Shown here one piece after another: positions 47,201 to 60,924 of a stretch of 64,000 bases of DNA (positions are counted from its first letter, which is position 1; every line of letters starts with the position of its first letter). The position numbers were made by a program, and so were the translations under genes. The DNA lies in contig CM125795.1 in the NCBI GenBank assembly GCA_052171275.1, positions 1,956,311-2,020,310 on the forward strand. The letters are read 5' to 3'. This stretch comes from Arsenophonus sp052171275. Lineage in GTDB: Bacteria; Pseudomonadota; Gammaproteobacteria; Enterobacterales; Enterobacteriaceae. The notes beneath the pieces are model-generated. The model searched no databases, had not been told where the DNA came from, and was given only the letters and a program-made list of their open reading frames with translations.

Positions 47201-50200
47201 TTCTATATAATATTTAAATATTATAAAATTAAATTGATTTATTTTTTTAAAAATTAATGAATATTGAAAAATAATAATTTTATTAATATTAATTATTTAA
47301 TTAAATTATTAATATTATATAATTTAACTAATTTAAAATTATTAATATTAATTGAATTAATAAATTATTATAAAATTTTATTTATATTTTAATAGATCTT
47401 ATATAAGTTAAAAATATTTTTTATTCAATTTTTAAATATCATTAAATTAGTAATCTAATAAAGATTAAAATTGCTCAGAATGATATATAGAACATCATTC
47501 TATTTTTTGATTTTAAAAAAATAAACAAATCTATTTTAAATATTTTAATTTAATTTGAAAATATTATAATATAAATAAAAAAATATTTTTACTTTTATTT
47601 AAGAACTTTTTTATAAAATATTTTATAAATCAATATTGATACATCATCTATTTTAAAATTTTTTAAATAACTTTAAATTAATTAATTAATTGATTGATTA
47701 ATAAATATCCATTTAATTAAATATGTTAAATGTATAATTAATTTTTATAATTAAACTCTTAATTTATTATAGACTATAATCTCTATTATAATATATTTAA
47801 TTAGATGTAAATTTACATATATTCTGATTTTATCAATAAAAGTTATTAAAAAATTATTTATTAATATATCTATTTATATAGAATTTAAACAGAATTTAAT
47901 AAATTATTTTCATAAATTAATCTTATTTAAATAAATTAATATTTTCTTTTTTCTTCGTCTACAAATATAAATTTATTTCTTAAATATATATAATCTATAC
48001 TACTATATAAATAATTTTTTATAAATAAATACATTATTATAATTAATGTAAAGTATATTTGTACTTTATTTTATTTTAGAAATAATAAAAATTATTTAAC
48101 AATATATAGCTATATTATTAAATATTAATAAATTTTATAGATATTTATAACATAGAATATTAATAAATATACTTTATTGTAAAATATAATTTTTATTAGA
48201 TTATATTCAAATTTTAATATCAGTAATATAATACGATGATTTTTTTATTCAATACAAGAGAATAATATTCTAACCAATTTTTAATTTTGATATAAAACTA
48301 AATAATTTATATATAATAATTGAGTTATCAAATTTAGAACTCAATATCTATTTATAATATTTGAAATAATATATAAAATTTACTAATTAATTAATTTAAA
48401 TCTACGTCTATGTATATAGAAATATTTAAATTAGTGATATTAAAATAATAACGTCTTTAAAAGATAATATTATAATTATAGAATATTATGATCATAAAAT
48501 ATATCATATTTATATCATATTCATAATCATTGTATTCAGAATGACTCATATTAAATATAATACCAATAAATAATATAAATTTTATTTAATTTTTTTATAT
48601 TATAATTAAACAAATATAAAATAATTTAACTTTTATATTAAAATTATAATATATTTATAAAAGTAAGTAGTAATAACTAAAATACATTATTAAAAATATA
48701 AAAATGATTATATTTAATATTTTTAAATATTATTTATCACTTAATACAAAATATGTATAATATTTTGTATTTAAAGTTAAATAATTATTTTAACTATATA
48801 AATAATTTATTTATTATTTATAATTGATAAATAAATTTATATTTGAAATAATTATTTTTTTATTAATCTTCTAATAAAACCAGAAGAATTATATTACTTT
48901 AGTTCAATGAACTATACAATAACTAAATATATATTTAATAATTTTTCTATAATATAAATTAGAGAATTTACTTTAAAAAGTTTATTTTATAGAATAAAAT
49001 ATTATTTATTATTAAAATAATAACTCAATTATAATTTAATATTTAGTTAAAAGTAATATTAATAATTTGATTATTTTTATATTTTAATATAAATTGTATA
49101 AAATATATAATAAGATTATAATTATTATTTTTAATTGAATTTTTTATTTTTATTCTAAGAAATAATAATAAACCTACTTAGTTTACAGATAATATTTAAA
49201 TTTAAATTTTTATTTATTTTCATATAAACTATAAATAATTATTTATACTTATTAAAATATTAAAATCAACTATTTTCTAAATATTAACGAATTTTCTTAA
49301 CAAAAACTTTTAATTTTATAAAAATATTTATTAAGTATCATATTTTAAGTATTATTAAGTTCTATAGATAATTATCTTTTAATTAATTATTTATGTATGA
49401 AGATTTATTAATCAATTAAATTAATTTATTAACTTATCACTAATCTATTTATTTTTAAATATTAAATATTTACTGAATTCTTTTTTTATTTATAAGTATT
49501 TATATATTTTTCTTATTTAATTTTATAAATTTTTTAGTATTTAATTAAATTAATATCTTAATTTAATATTAGAATAAATTATCAATTAATAAATTTAATT
49601 AAAAATAATAAATTTAAATAAATGATCGAACATAATAAAATATTTGATTTGTTTTATATATTAAATATAATATATAAATAGTAAGTAATTTTTACTATTA
49701 AAACATTATCTATTTTTCGAAAATTTTTTAAAATTAAATTTTAATAATAATTACAATATAGTTATTAATAAATAAAATAGTTATACTCATATTTTTTAAT
49801 TATTTATAATTTATTATATATTAATTTCATTTATTATATCAATATAAATAATACATAAAATAACCAATTAGTAGCATTATTTATATTATCAGTTAAAATA
49901 TAGTTTTATTATTTTATATGACTAATAATTTATAAAATTTAATTATTTTTTTAATTCATAAATAATAAAAATTATTTTTTTATTTGAAAATAAAATTAAA
50001 TATTAAAAAGAGATTTATTGATATTTTAGCTAAAATAATAAGATATAGAATAAATTATCAAAAAAGAAATTAACATTTATCTATTAATTATAAAATTATT
50101 TAAATTAAATATATAAAAATTAAGTTTATATAAATAGATTTTTTATCTATATTAAAATTAAATTTATATCGTAATATAAAATTGAACTGTAAAAATAATT

Positions 50201-52171
50201 GATAATCTTTTATAAGATTATATCTTATATAATAAGATAATTATTATTAGATATAATAGAATTAAAATTAAAAATAATAATATTTAATAAATAATAAAAA
50301 TTGGAAATTTTTATTAAAATAGATATCATTAAAATAATGATATAAATAAAGTGAAATCTAATGAATTAAATTATATGATTACTTAAGATGAAGCATAAAA
50401 TTATTTTAAATTAATATAAATTATTATATATAGAATTAAGTATTTCTAAAATAGAAAATATTTCATTAAAATTATTATAACAATATATGTAAAATTATAC
50501 AACAAAAGCTATTCAACTTGACTACTAATATATAACTAAAAATAAATATATTAATATAATAAATTATTATTATTCTTTATATAATATCTTTTTTATTTAC
50601 AAAAAACGGAAAATATAAGTTTTACTATTTAAAATATATATAAATAATATTGAATATCAGATTTTTTATCTAAAGAATTAATTTTATAGTTATATATTTT
50701 TTAGAAAAATCTAATATTATTTCATGATTTATATTATAAAAAATCTATATTGAAAATATATTGAAACTAATTTAATATACTAAAAATATTTTTTTATTTT
50801 ATTTTATAAAAAAAGAAATAAATTTTTCACATTAAATATACTTATATTAGATTATATATTTATAATTTAAATATAGTAATAGAAATTACTAATAAAAATT
50901 AAAATATTTTATATATATATGATAAAATAGATTAATTCAATTAATTTAAATATTAATCGATTAATTCTAATATTTAAACAATATCTCTTAATCTTAAATT
51001 ATTTATTTTTTATTTTTTACAAAATAACCTTAAAAATGAATTACAGTTTTAATTAGTAAATTAAATAAAAAAATTTAATATCAATTAAGACAGATAACAA
51101 ACAAAACTAATAATATATATCTTTCATACTCTTATTTTATTGATACAATATATATTTATTTTTATAAAACATAATACGATAATTATAATTATTTTTAAAT
51201 TATATCTTAAATTATTTTTATTCATTAATTTAAACAGTATTATTTAATTATATAAAATTATATATTTTATATTTTTACTATTTTAAGAAATAATAGTTAT
51301 ATTTAAGATAATTAAAAAAAATTTATTTCATAGTATATATTAGATTATTAATCTATCAAAAATAAGTTTATATTATTTTTATAATAGTTATTTTATAAAT
51401 TTTATATAAACTATATTTTCTTATTTAAGTTAATAAGTTATTTATATTTAAGTAAATAAATTATTAATATATAAAAATATCAATTAAATTTAAAAAATAA
51501 ATATAATAATCATTATTATCTATGTATTAAAATTACTTTTAAATTATTAAAAAATAATAAAATATATTAATATTTATTCTTTTATATTCATAATAATTAA
51601 TTTATTTATGTAAAAAAATTAATATTAATAGATAATTGTATATAATTTCTATAAAAAAATCGAAATTATTTATTCATTAAGTTTAATTTAATTTTTATAA
51701 ATTCATGTTTTTACAAAAAAATTCATATATAAAATATATTAAAAACTTTTAATTCTTTAATATAAAGCATTTTTATTAATAATTTACTTAAAAATAAAAT
51801 ATATATTACATATAATAGAAGAATTTTTCTTAGTATTAATAAATTAAGTAAATATATTATTAATATAGCTTTAATTTAAAATTTTATTTTTAAAGTAAGA
51901 TTACTACTATATTTTGTTTTTAATAAATTATTAATTCATATTTACTAAAAATCATAATTAATTTATGAAATTTTATTGTTAAAAAATATTCAATTGATTT
52001 AATTATTAAAATTAATTATAATAAAAAATTAAAATTAAGAAAAAAATATCTATATATAACTTTATATATAGATATTAAAATTTTTATATAAAAAAAATAT
52101 AAAAACGTTTTTTAAAATTACGATAATAAAGATATTATTTTAATTTTAAAAAATAAATAAAAAGGATAAAA

Positions 52172-52669
52172 ATGGAAAAATCTATTGAAAAAATTATTTA
52201 TGCATCAAGATGGCTATTATTTCCTGTTTATATTGGATTATCATTTGGATTTATTTTATTAACTTTAAAATTTTTTCAACAAATAATTCATATCATCCCT
52301 GAACTTTTTATTATAACTGAATCAGGATTAATATTAACTGTTTTATCGTTAGTTGACATTGCACTTGTTGGTGGACTTTTAGTTATGGTTATGTTTTCAA
52401 GTTATGAAAATTTCATTTTAAAAATAACTGTTGATGATAAACATCAAAAATTAAGCTGGATGGGTAAAATGGATGTTAATTCAATTAAGAATAAAGTCGC
52501 TTCATCAATTGTTGCAATTTCTTCAGTTCATCTTTTAAGATTATTTATGGAAGCTGAAAAAGTACTCGATAATAAAATTATGTGGAGTGTTATTATTCAT
52601 TTAGCTTTTGTTTTATCTGCATTTGGTATGGCTTATATTGATAGAATGAGTAAAAGTACTAAAACTTAG
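52172..52669 (+). CDS. yqhA: YqhA family (UPF0114) membrane protein
   Basis: Inner membrane protein of unknown function. The 165-aa product matches the E. coli YqhA length (about 164) throughout: ASRWLLFPVYIGLS at residues 11-24, LSLVDIALVGGLLVMVMFS at about 58-76, KNKVASSIVAISSVHLLR at about 105-122 and IIHLAFVLSAFGMAYIDR at about 141-158. Four membrane segments are likely, near 14-36, 53-75, 107-125 and 136-156. AAAGGA lies 6 bases before the ATG. It is alone in a region of more than 24 kb, followed by its own terminator-like hairpin; survival of an intact frame here implies selection. Confidence 0.93.
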   Translation: MEKSIEKIIYASRWLLFPVYIGLSFGFILLTLKFFQQIIHIIPELFIITESGLILTVLSLVDIALVGGLLVMVMFSSYENFILKITVDDKHQKLSWMGKMDVNSIKNKVASSIVAISSVHLLRLFMEAEKVLDNKIMWSVIIHLAFVLSAFGMAYIDRMSKSTKT

Positions 52670-52745
52670 TATGCTAATATAGATAATTCTTCTAAAAATA
52701 AAATAATTATTTCGCAATAAATCCAAAAGATTAGAAGTATTTCTT

Positions 52746-52776
52746 ATTAACTATCATTTAAATAATGATAGTTAAT
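52746..52776 (+). terminator. terminator-like hairpin after yqhA
   Basis: A 13-bp perfect stem (52746-52758 with 52764-52776, ATTAACTATCATT and its complement) with a 5-base loop, followed by a T-rich tract, 76 bases after the yqhA stop. The stem has few G-C pairs, as expected in this genome. Confidence 0.65.
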
Positions 52777-55700
52777 ATATTTTATTTTATTTTAAAAAAA
52801 TAAAATAGTTATTTTAAATTCTATTTTTAAGTTTAAAATATTAATAGAAAATTATTAATTTATTGATATTAATTAAAAAAATTATAATTTTAAATTTTTA
52901 AATAATTATTAATTAAAAAATAATATATTATAATTAATATATTTTTCTAATTTTATTGATTTGCATAATTTTATATTTTTTTAATTTTATATGAAATAAC
53001 TTCATATAATTAAATTTTATAATTAACTATTTATTTATAAAATATTTTTATAAATAAGTTAAAATAATATGATATATAGATAACTAAACTTAATTTAAGT
53101 TTCTTCAGAATTATTATTTATATAATATATTTTTATATTTTAATTTAATATTTTTTCAATTAATAATTCGATATATTTTAATAATATAATTTAAATAAAT
53201 TAAATTAATCAATTTAAATATATATGTATATTTTTTAAAATATTTTTAATTTAACATATAAAATATATTTTATATTTTTATTTTTTATATAAAATATTTT
53301 AAAAAATGAAATTATATTTTATTGTTTATTTTTAATTGTTTTAAATTATATAGAATTAATAATTCTATGAAAATTGAAAATATTTTTATATAAATAAAAA
53401 ATAATTTAAAAATTAAAGTTATTTATTTTTTAAATTTTTAAAGTATTTTTTGTTTTTTTTTAATTATTTATCTATTTTATTAAAAAAAGATTTATTAGAA
53501 ATATGATATATTTTGAATTTATTAATATATTCATATGCTATAAAAATATTATTTTTAACAAAAATAATTATAATCTTATTTATATAAAATAATACTTTTA
53601 TCTTATTTTATTTTTTTAAAAAAATAAAATAATTTATCTAACGATAATATCTTTAAAAAATAATTAAATTCTTTCATTATTAATAATGAATTTCTTATTA
53701 GTTGAGTAATCCATCTATATCAAATATATTCCATATTTTATTTTCCAAATAACTCTTTAATTTTTAAAATTATTATGATAAAATTTTAAATTTAAATTAT
53801 AATATATTTAAAATTTAATATTATTTATTATTAATTATATTAATTAAATTACTAATAATATTATTGATTATATCTTTAATATCTAAAATATATAAATCTA
53901 TTTTTTAAAATAAGTAGTATTATTTATTTTATATTAATTTTATTTAGTTAAAGATAATATATTTATATTAATAAATTTTATTTTAAATTTTTATTTATAA
54001 TTATTTATCAAAATAATAAATAATTTATTAAATCATTTTTGTTGTTATTATTATTTATTCCAATTAATTTTATAAGTTATTATTTATTAAATTAATTAAT
54101 TCATATATAATTATATTTTATTAATTTTAGCATAAAAAAATTATTAAATAATTAATTTTATTTTAATATATAATTTAAGGATCAGTATTATCAATTTTAT
54201 TTAAAATTCAAATAAATTTCTTTTATTTAAATAAGTAAATATTTATATATATTTATGTATTAGTTAAAATTTTAAATTAATTAATAAATTACTCTTAGTA
54301 TATTTTATATTCAAAAAATATTATTTTTTTATTTCTTTTATATAACAAATTATTAATAATTTTAATCTTATTAATATAAGATTATATATTTTTTTATACA
54401 ATTATTATTTATCCTTTAAATTTCTTTTAAAATTTATCTATTTAATTTTAAAAAAATATTTTAAATTAAAAATATAATAATAAAATTATATTAATAAAAT
54501 TAATAATACTTATTATTTAAGTAAATATAAATATTTTTTATAAAAAATATAATATATTTTAAAATTAATTATTTTTTATTATTAAAAAATTTTTGATATA
54601 GATATTCATCTTATTAATTTATATAAATGCTTATTTCTTATAAATTTTCAATTTATATAGATATATTTTCAATATTATTTTTTATTTATTTTATATAGTA
54701 TAATTATATTATAGTTAAATTTATTTTTATTTAACGTGGTCTTAGCAATTCTATTTTTCTTTGACTTATTATTAATTTTTATATTTCTCAAAAAATTAAG
54801 TAGTTTATTAGATAATTTTATTTATTTTAAATTATATAATTCAAATTCTTATTATTAAAAAATTAATCTAAATATATCTATGAACCTATTTTTAAAATAA
54901 TTACTGATATTACTTATTATTTTAATATGCTTATTAAGGTTTAATCTTAAAATATTAATTATTACTATTTTATATTTATTGCAAAAATTTATTTATATAT
55001 AATAACAATATGTAAGTAAAAAGTATTAAAACAATTTAATCACTATTATTATAGTATATTATAAAGTATAAAAATAAATAAAGTTATTATTAAAATAATG
55101 TTATAATTTTATTATTTATACTATAATTAATATTATTTTATATAAAAATAAATAATTATCGTATTTTACTCTTATATACATGTATAAAAATATTAATATA
55201 TAAATATCATACATATAATAATTAACTCATTGTTGTGATATTTTAAAGTACTAAACAAAATATAAATACACTATCTTTATTAAATAATAAAAAATAAAAT
55301 AATGTTGAATCAATATGTAAAATATTAAATAAAATATATCTAATATATTTATAAGTTTAAATTAAATTTATCAATATTAATGATAAATAAATATTTATTT
55401 TTATTTTTTTAATTCCAATAATTTTATACAAAAATAAATATTTTATTAAAAAAGATATTAATTATAATCTATAATATAGTATTATATAATAATATATTAT
55501 AGATTATTTTTACTAAAATAAAAATAATTATAAAATATATAAAACTTTTTTTATAATATTAACTATTGTATATATTATTAATAACAAAAATTTTTTAAAA
55601 TTAAATTTATCAATAATAAAATTAGTTAATTATAAAATAATCAATACTTTATATATTTAAATCATTAAAAATTAATCAATGTGATATCTTATTTTTTATT

Positions 55701-58700
55701 TATATAGTATAAAACATCTTAAATAATTAATTAGAAAAATTCTAGATTATAACTAATTTATAAATTATTTTTATTAAAAAATAATTTAAAATATATTAAT
55801 CATTAAATTTCTAATAATTTTAGAATCCATAAATAACGATAATATTCAACTATTCTTTTTTAAAATAAAAATTTAATATTACATAAAATATATATAGATA
55901 CTTTAAATAAAATATTAAAATATAGAAAATATTAATTTTAGAAAATATTAAAAAAAGTAATTCTATATATATAACTATCTTAAAAATAATTTAATTATAT
56001 TATATATTAAAAATTAAATTTTATAAATAACAATAGTTAATAAAATAATAGTTGGATTTATTACTTAATAAAAGAATTTTATAAATAATTATTTAACAGA
56101 AGATTTCAATTAACTAAAAATATTAATAATAATTTTTTTAAATAAGAGAAAATTAAATATTTCAATAAAAGTAAAAAATAAATAAATTTGTCAATCAGAT
56201 TGAACAGATAAATATAAAATCTCCTAGCTATTAGATTATTGATATAGCAAGTAAAAAATAATGAGATTAAAAACATAAAATAATAGATAAAATTAAATAA
56301 ATATTATAAATATGTTAGCTTATCTATATTGTTCTATATATGAAACATAAAGTGATTAATTAAATTAATAAAATATAATATGATATAAAATTTTAATTTT
56401 ATTAAAGTAAATCTCTTATTAAAAAAATGATAATAACTGATATTGATCATAGAAATTTATTTTATTTATATAATAAATTATATAAATTTATAAATTAAAT
56501 TTCATAAATTTATCATTAAAATTACATATATTAATAGTTATAAAAGTATATAATCTATAATAATATTTAGAATAAGTTTATTTTTTAAAAAATAATTTAT
56601 ATATAAAATTATATATAATATAAATACATATATAAAATAATTTTTTAATTATAGATAATTATAGATAAAATAATATAAATTTTTTTATGTTTATATTTTG
56701 TCATTAAATTAAATTATTATACTGATATTTTTAGTTAAAGTGCTAAGTATGAAGCGATAAAAAAATAATAATAAAATAATTAATTATTTTATTATGTTTT
56801 TATAAAATCTTTTATATAAATTTAAATCATATAAAATTCTGAAAATATATAAATTTTATTTGTATGTTTCAATAAATATTTTTTGATAATTTAATACATC
56901 AATCGTTTACAATATAATTAAAGATTTTTTCTTATATGTTTACATTTATTAAGATAAAATTTACAATTTTATTTCTTGTAAACTAATTTTTATTTAAAAA
57001 ATATTATTTTTAATTTAAATTTTTATTATAGAATAATAATATTACAATAATTATTGTAGAATAAAAGAGAATAGGAAAATAATTTATAAATAATTATAAA
57101 TAATATAAATATTATTTTCTAACATAATATAAATAAATATTTAGTAATAAAATAAATATATCAGAGAACTCTATTTAGTACTTAAAAATAATCAAAATCT
57201 TCTTTAATATATTTTATTAAATTTAATAAGAGTATAACGATAGTAAAATCAATATTAAATAACTTATAAAATATAAGATCATCAATTATATTTATTTTAT
57301 CAATGAAAAAATATTTACTTTATTATTAATATTTATTAGTGATATAACCTATATATTTAATATAATAAAAGATATAATAAATATATCAAAAAAGTGAATT
57401 ATAAATATTAATATTTTCTTAGTTTTTTAATAGTATCTTATTTAAGATAATTTTATTTTATAAAAATATTATTTTAATTTCTTAACAATAGAAATTTCTA
57501 AGTAAGTAAAAAATAATTATATTAATCACGATATAATAAAAATTATTATAATAAATATCAATAATAATAGTAAAGTAATTTATATTATTTTGCTATTATT
57601 TTTATTAATTTAAAATTAATAATGATACTAATATAAATCAGAATTATAATTATTATTATAATTATTTATCTATATTATAGATAAATTTTATCTCCTTTCT
57701 TATTCATATTTATAATTTTTAATTTTAAAAAGCTTATCATAAAAATATTATTTTTATAAAATAAAAATAATATTTATTACAATTAATTCTTTATTTAAGA
57801 TACACATAATTTAATAAAATAAGTAAAATTACTAAATTTATAATAATTTAATCCTATAAAACTATATAGAATATATACTATAATCATCCTTTTATACACT
57901 GCATAATAATTTTATATTATTACTTCATATTAACAAATGATCAAATGATTTTTAAAAAAACATTAATAAATAAGTATTAATATTAAAATTATTTCGATAT
58001 AGATTTTATATTTATAAAAGATGTTTATCTTATTAGATTCAATCTTATAATATCTATGTTTAGTTTTTAGTTTTTAAAAAAAATCTAAAGTATTATATTA
58101 ATTTGTAACATAAGTAATCTTATACCAAATAATATAAATAAAATGATATAAGTATCATCAATATAAAATATCTATAGTTAACAAAAAAATTTTTTAACTT
58201 TATTGAAGCAATAATATAAATTATTAATATAAAATATTATTTATAAATTTACTAATTAAAACAATAGAAAAAGCTTTCTATAAGATTTAATTTTTAAAAG
58301 CATTTAGATTTTATTAATAAAAAATAGTTTTATTATTTAAATTAATAACTTTTTAGACTAAAAAAATAAACTATTATTAAAATATAAAATATAAGTAGTT
58401 TATAAAAAAATATAAAATTGATAATATATTTTTTGGAAAATAGCTTTTTTAGAAAAAATATATTTTTTAAAATTAAGTTAATAAGATTTTATCTTATTAG
58501 ATAAATATTTAACAAAGATAGAAAAATTAGATTTATAAAAAAATATATGCGATATTAAAAATTAATATATTATGATTAATTTATTGTATTTAAAAAAATT
58601 TTTTATAAACAGCAAACTTAAGTATTAAATTTTGTAAAAAATATTATAGATAAGATCTATATAAAATTATTTTTATATTAAATATAGATAATATTCTTTT

Positions 58701-59343
58701 GCGAACAGAGATGATAAGGATTTATTATTAATTAAATAATTTCTCTAAAAAGAGAGATAAAAAAATAATACTTAAACAAAATGTATATTTACTTATTTTA
58801 AAAGCTATAACTATGAGCTTCTTATATAAAATATAATTTTTTTAAAATTTATATTTTATCAAAAAATAAAGTTAAAAATAATCTGTATTTAAGTATTTTA
58901 TTTAAATAGAGAAATAACAAGTATTTATAATTTTTATTATATATAGTAAAATTAAATTACTATTAATTTTTTAATATAATTAAAAAATTAATTTATATAG
59001 ACAAGTATCAATTATAAGTTTCTATTTATAGATAATCTTTTTTATATTATTAATATAATTATATAAAATATAATTATAAATTAAATAATTGGAGCATATT
59101 AATATTTATAATAAATAAAAAAAATTAAATATAAATTAAAATAAAGAAAAATAATTTTTTTATCTTTAAAAAGATTTGTCTAAAAAAATAAAAATAATTT
59201 TTTAAGTAATTATTGATTTAAATAAAATTTATTTATATTTTTAAATATTCTAATTATTTATAATTATAAAAAAAATAAATTTTATATTTATAAAATTTAT
59301 TTTTAATTAAAAACAAAAGAATATTTTTTATAAAAACATATAT
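52777..59343. other. 6.6-kb gene desert between yqhA and mnmE
   Basis: No gene or RNA is recognisable. A few palindromes occur, such as 53603-53632 (30 bp) and 56768-56795 (28 bp). Slightly GC-richer words near 56200-56270 and 58690-58720 do not form a tRNA or frame. Confidence 0.55.
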
Positions 59344-59401
59344 TTATTATCAGAAAAAATATTTAATTTTAATTAATATTAAATATTTTTTCTGATAATA
59401 A
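59344..59401 (-). terminator. 24-bp hairpin after the rpmH-mnmE operon
   Basis: Perfect arms 59344-59367 and 59378-59401 around a 10-base loop lie 42 bases beyond the mnmE stop. Position suggests a transcript end or 3' stabiliser of the operon. The stem is AT-rich and only a weak U-tract follows on the minus strand, so rho-independent termination is uncertain. Confidence 0.6.
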
Positions 59402-59443
59402 TCTAAAAAAAATTTATCACTTACAATCATTATTATATTTTTA

Positions 59444-60817
59444 TTATTTTCCAATACAAAAATTAGAAAAAATTTCGTTCAATAAATCATTTGAGCTAAA
59501 TTCACCGGTAATTTTATTTAAAGCCTTTTGAGTTAAACGAAGTTCTTCAGCTAATAATTCAACTGAATTAGCAATCATTAATTGTTTATAACTTTTTTTT
59601 AAATGTCCATATGCTATATTAAGTGCTTCAATATGTCGATGTCTAGCTAAAAATTGTCCTTCAACATGATGATTAAATCCAATACGTTCTTTTAAATGTT
59701 GACGTAATAAATTAATACCTTTTTTTTTATAGACTGAAAGGAAAATAACTGAATAATTCCCAATTTTTTTTATCGATATTGGTTCATTAGTTATATCTAC
59801 TTTATTTTTAATAATCGTAATAGATAAATGGTTTAAAATTTTTTTCATAAATTGAGGTAGAATCTCTTCAAGTTCAGTTATTTTTGTTGTATTACTATCT
59901 ATCATAAATAATATATGATCAGCTCTTTCTATTTCTTTCAAGGCTCGTTCAATACCTATTTTTTCAATTTCATCTGTAGTTTCACGCAAACCAGCTGTAT
60001 CAATAATATGAAGTTGTATACCATTAATATAAATACATTCATGTAATACATCTCTAGTTGTACCTGATATATCTGTTACAATAGCTGTTTCACGACCAGA
60101 CAGTGCATTTAATAAACTAGATTTACCTGAATTTGGTAGTCCAGTAATAACAACTCTAATGCCTTCTCGTAATAAATTACCTTGGTATGCGAGTAAACGT
60201 ACTTTATCTAAATAACATTTTATTTCTTTTAATTTCATTTCTATCTCATGATTAGATAAAAAATTAATTTCTTCATCTTGAAAATCAATATTCGATTCAA
60301 TGTAAATACGCAACTCAGTAATTGCTTTTACTATTTCATAAATTTGTTGTGAAAAAATTCCTTGTAATGAATTTATTGCTGAACGAGCAGCGTATTCACT
60401 ACTCGCATCTATAAGATCAGCAATAGCTTCTGCCTGAGTCAAATCTATTTTATTATTAAGAAAGGCACGTTCAGAAAATTCACCTGGATTAGCAATACGA
60501 ATTTCATTGATAGTCAAAATTTGTTTAAGCAATAAATCAACAACTACTGGACTACTATGCCCTTGTAATTCAAGAACATCTTCGCCAGTGAATGAATTTG
60601 GTGCTGGAAAATATAGTACAATTCCTTTATCCAATATTCTTTTATTAATATCATAAAATGAAAGGTAATTAGCATAACGAGGCCTAGGTAATTTACCTAA
60701 AACAATCTTAGCAATTTCAGTAACTTTCGGACCTGATATCCGTAAAATAGCAATACCACCGCGTCCATATGGTGTTGCTTGAGCGATAATTGTATCATTA
60801 TTAATATTCATATTCAT
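59444..60817 (-). CDS. mnmE: tRNA modification GTPase MnmE
   Basis: With MnmG it builds 5-(carboxymethyl)aminomethyl groups on U34 of tRNAs reading codons ending in A or G; a cytosolic dimer. The 457-aa product (E. coli 454) has the N-terminal folate-binding TrmE domain (GRGGIAILRISG near 18-29, PNSFTGEDVLELQGHSS near 73-89), a helical domain, and the inserted G domain with P-loop GLPNSGKSS near 226-234, GTTRD, DTAGLRE and NKVD. It ends in the family Cys-Ile-Gly-Lys tail with Cys454. Two ATGs six bases apart (60815-60817 and 60809-60811) are both served by GGAAT. It is the last gene of the rpmH-rnpA-yidD-yidC-mnmE operon, 107 bases after yidC. Confidence 0.97.
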   Translation of the reverse strand: MNMNINNDTIIAQATPYGRGGIAILRISGPKVTEIAKIVLGKLPRPRYANYLSFYDINKRILDKGIVLYFPAPNSFTGEDVLELQGHSSPVVVDLLLKQILTINEIRIANPGEFSERAFLNNKIDLTQAEAIADLIDASSEYAARSAINSLQGIFSQQIYEIVKAITELRIYIESNIDFQDEEINFLSNHEIEMKLKEIKCYLDKVRLLAYQGNLLREGIRVVITGLPNSGKSSLLNALSGRETAIVTDISGTTRDVLHECIYINGIQLHIIDTAGLRETTDEIEKIGIERALKEIERADHILFMIDSNTTKITELEEILPQFMKKILNHLSITIIKNKVDITNEPISIKKIGNYSVIFLSVYKKKGINLLRQHLKERIGFNHHVEGQFLARHRHIEALNIAYGHLKKSYKQLMIANSVELLAEELRLTQKALNKITGEFSSNDLLNEIFSNFCIGK

Positions 60818-60924
60818 ATGATTCCTGATTATGATAATTAATATTATTAAATTTGTTTAATGATCAATTTAATATATTTTTATTTTCTTATTTTAAATTA
60901 ATAAAAATGATAAAATATCAAAAA

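Larger units (their letters stand above)
34224..52171. other. 18-kb gene desert between tRNA-Leu and yqhA
   Basis: The largest empty stretch of the window. No frame, RNA gene or repeat array is recognisable on either strand; the DNA is nearly pure A and T with stops in all frames. It is rich in perfect inverted repeats, most densely at 41.7-45.7 kb; the longest are listed separately. A presumed AT-hairpin also stands just before yqhA (52045-52076, 14-bp arms, loop ACTT). Whatever genes stood here have decayed beyond recognition by eye. Confidence 0.6.

Noticed and set aside
56180..56270. Slightly GC-richer patch, possible decayed RNA gene
   Set aside because: No cloverleaf, hairpin or frame could be formed; the composition difference is small.
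25325..59343. CRISPR array or regularly spaced repeats in the deserts
   Set aside because: No repeat unit recurs at a regular spacing; the repeats seen are individual palindromes with unrelated sequences.
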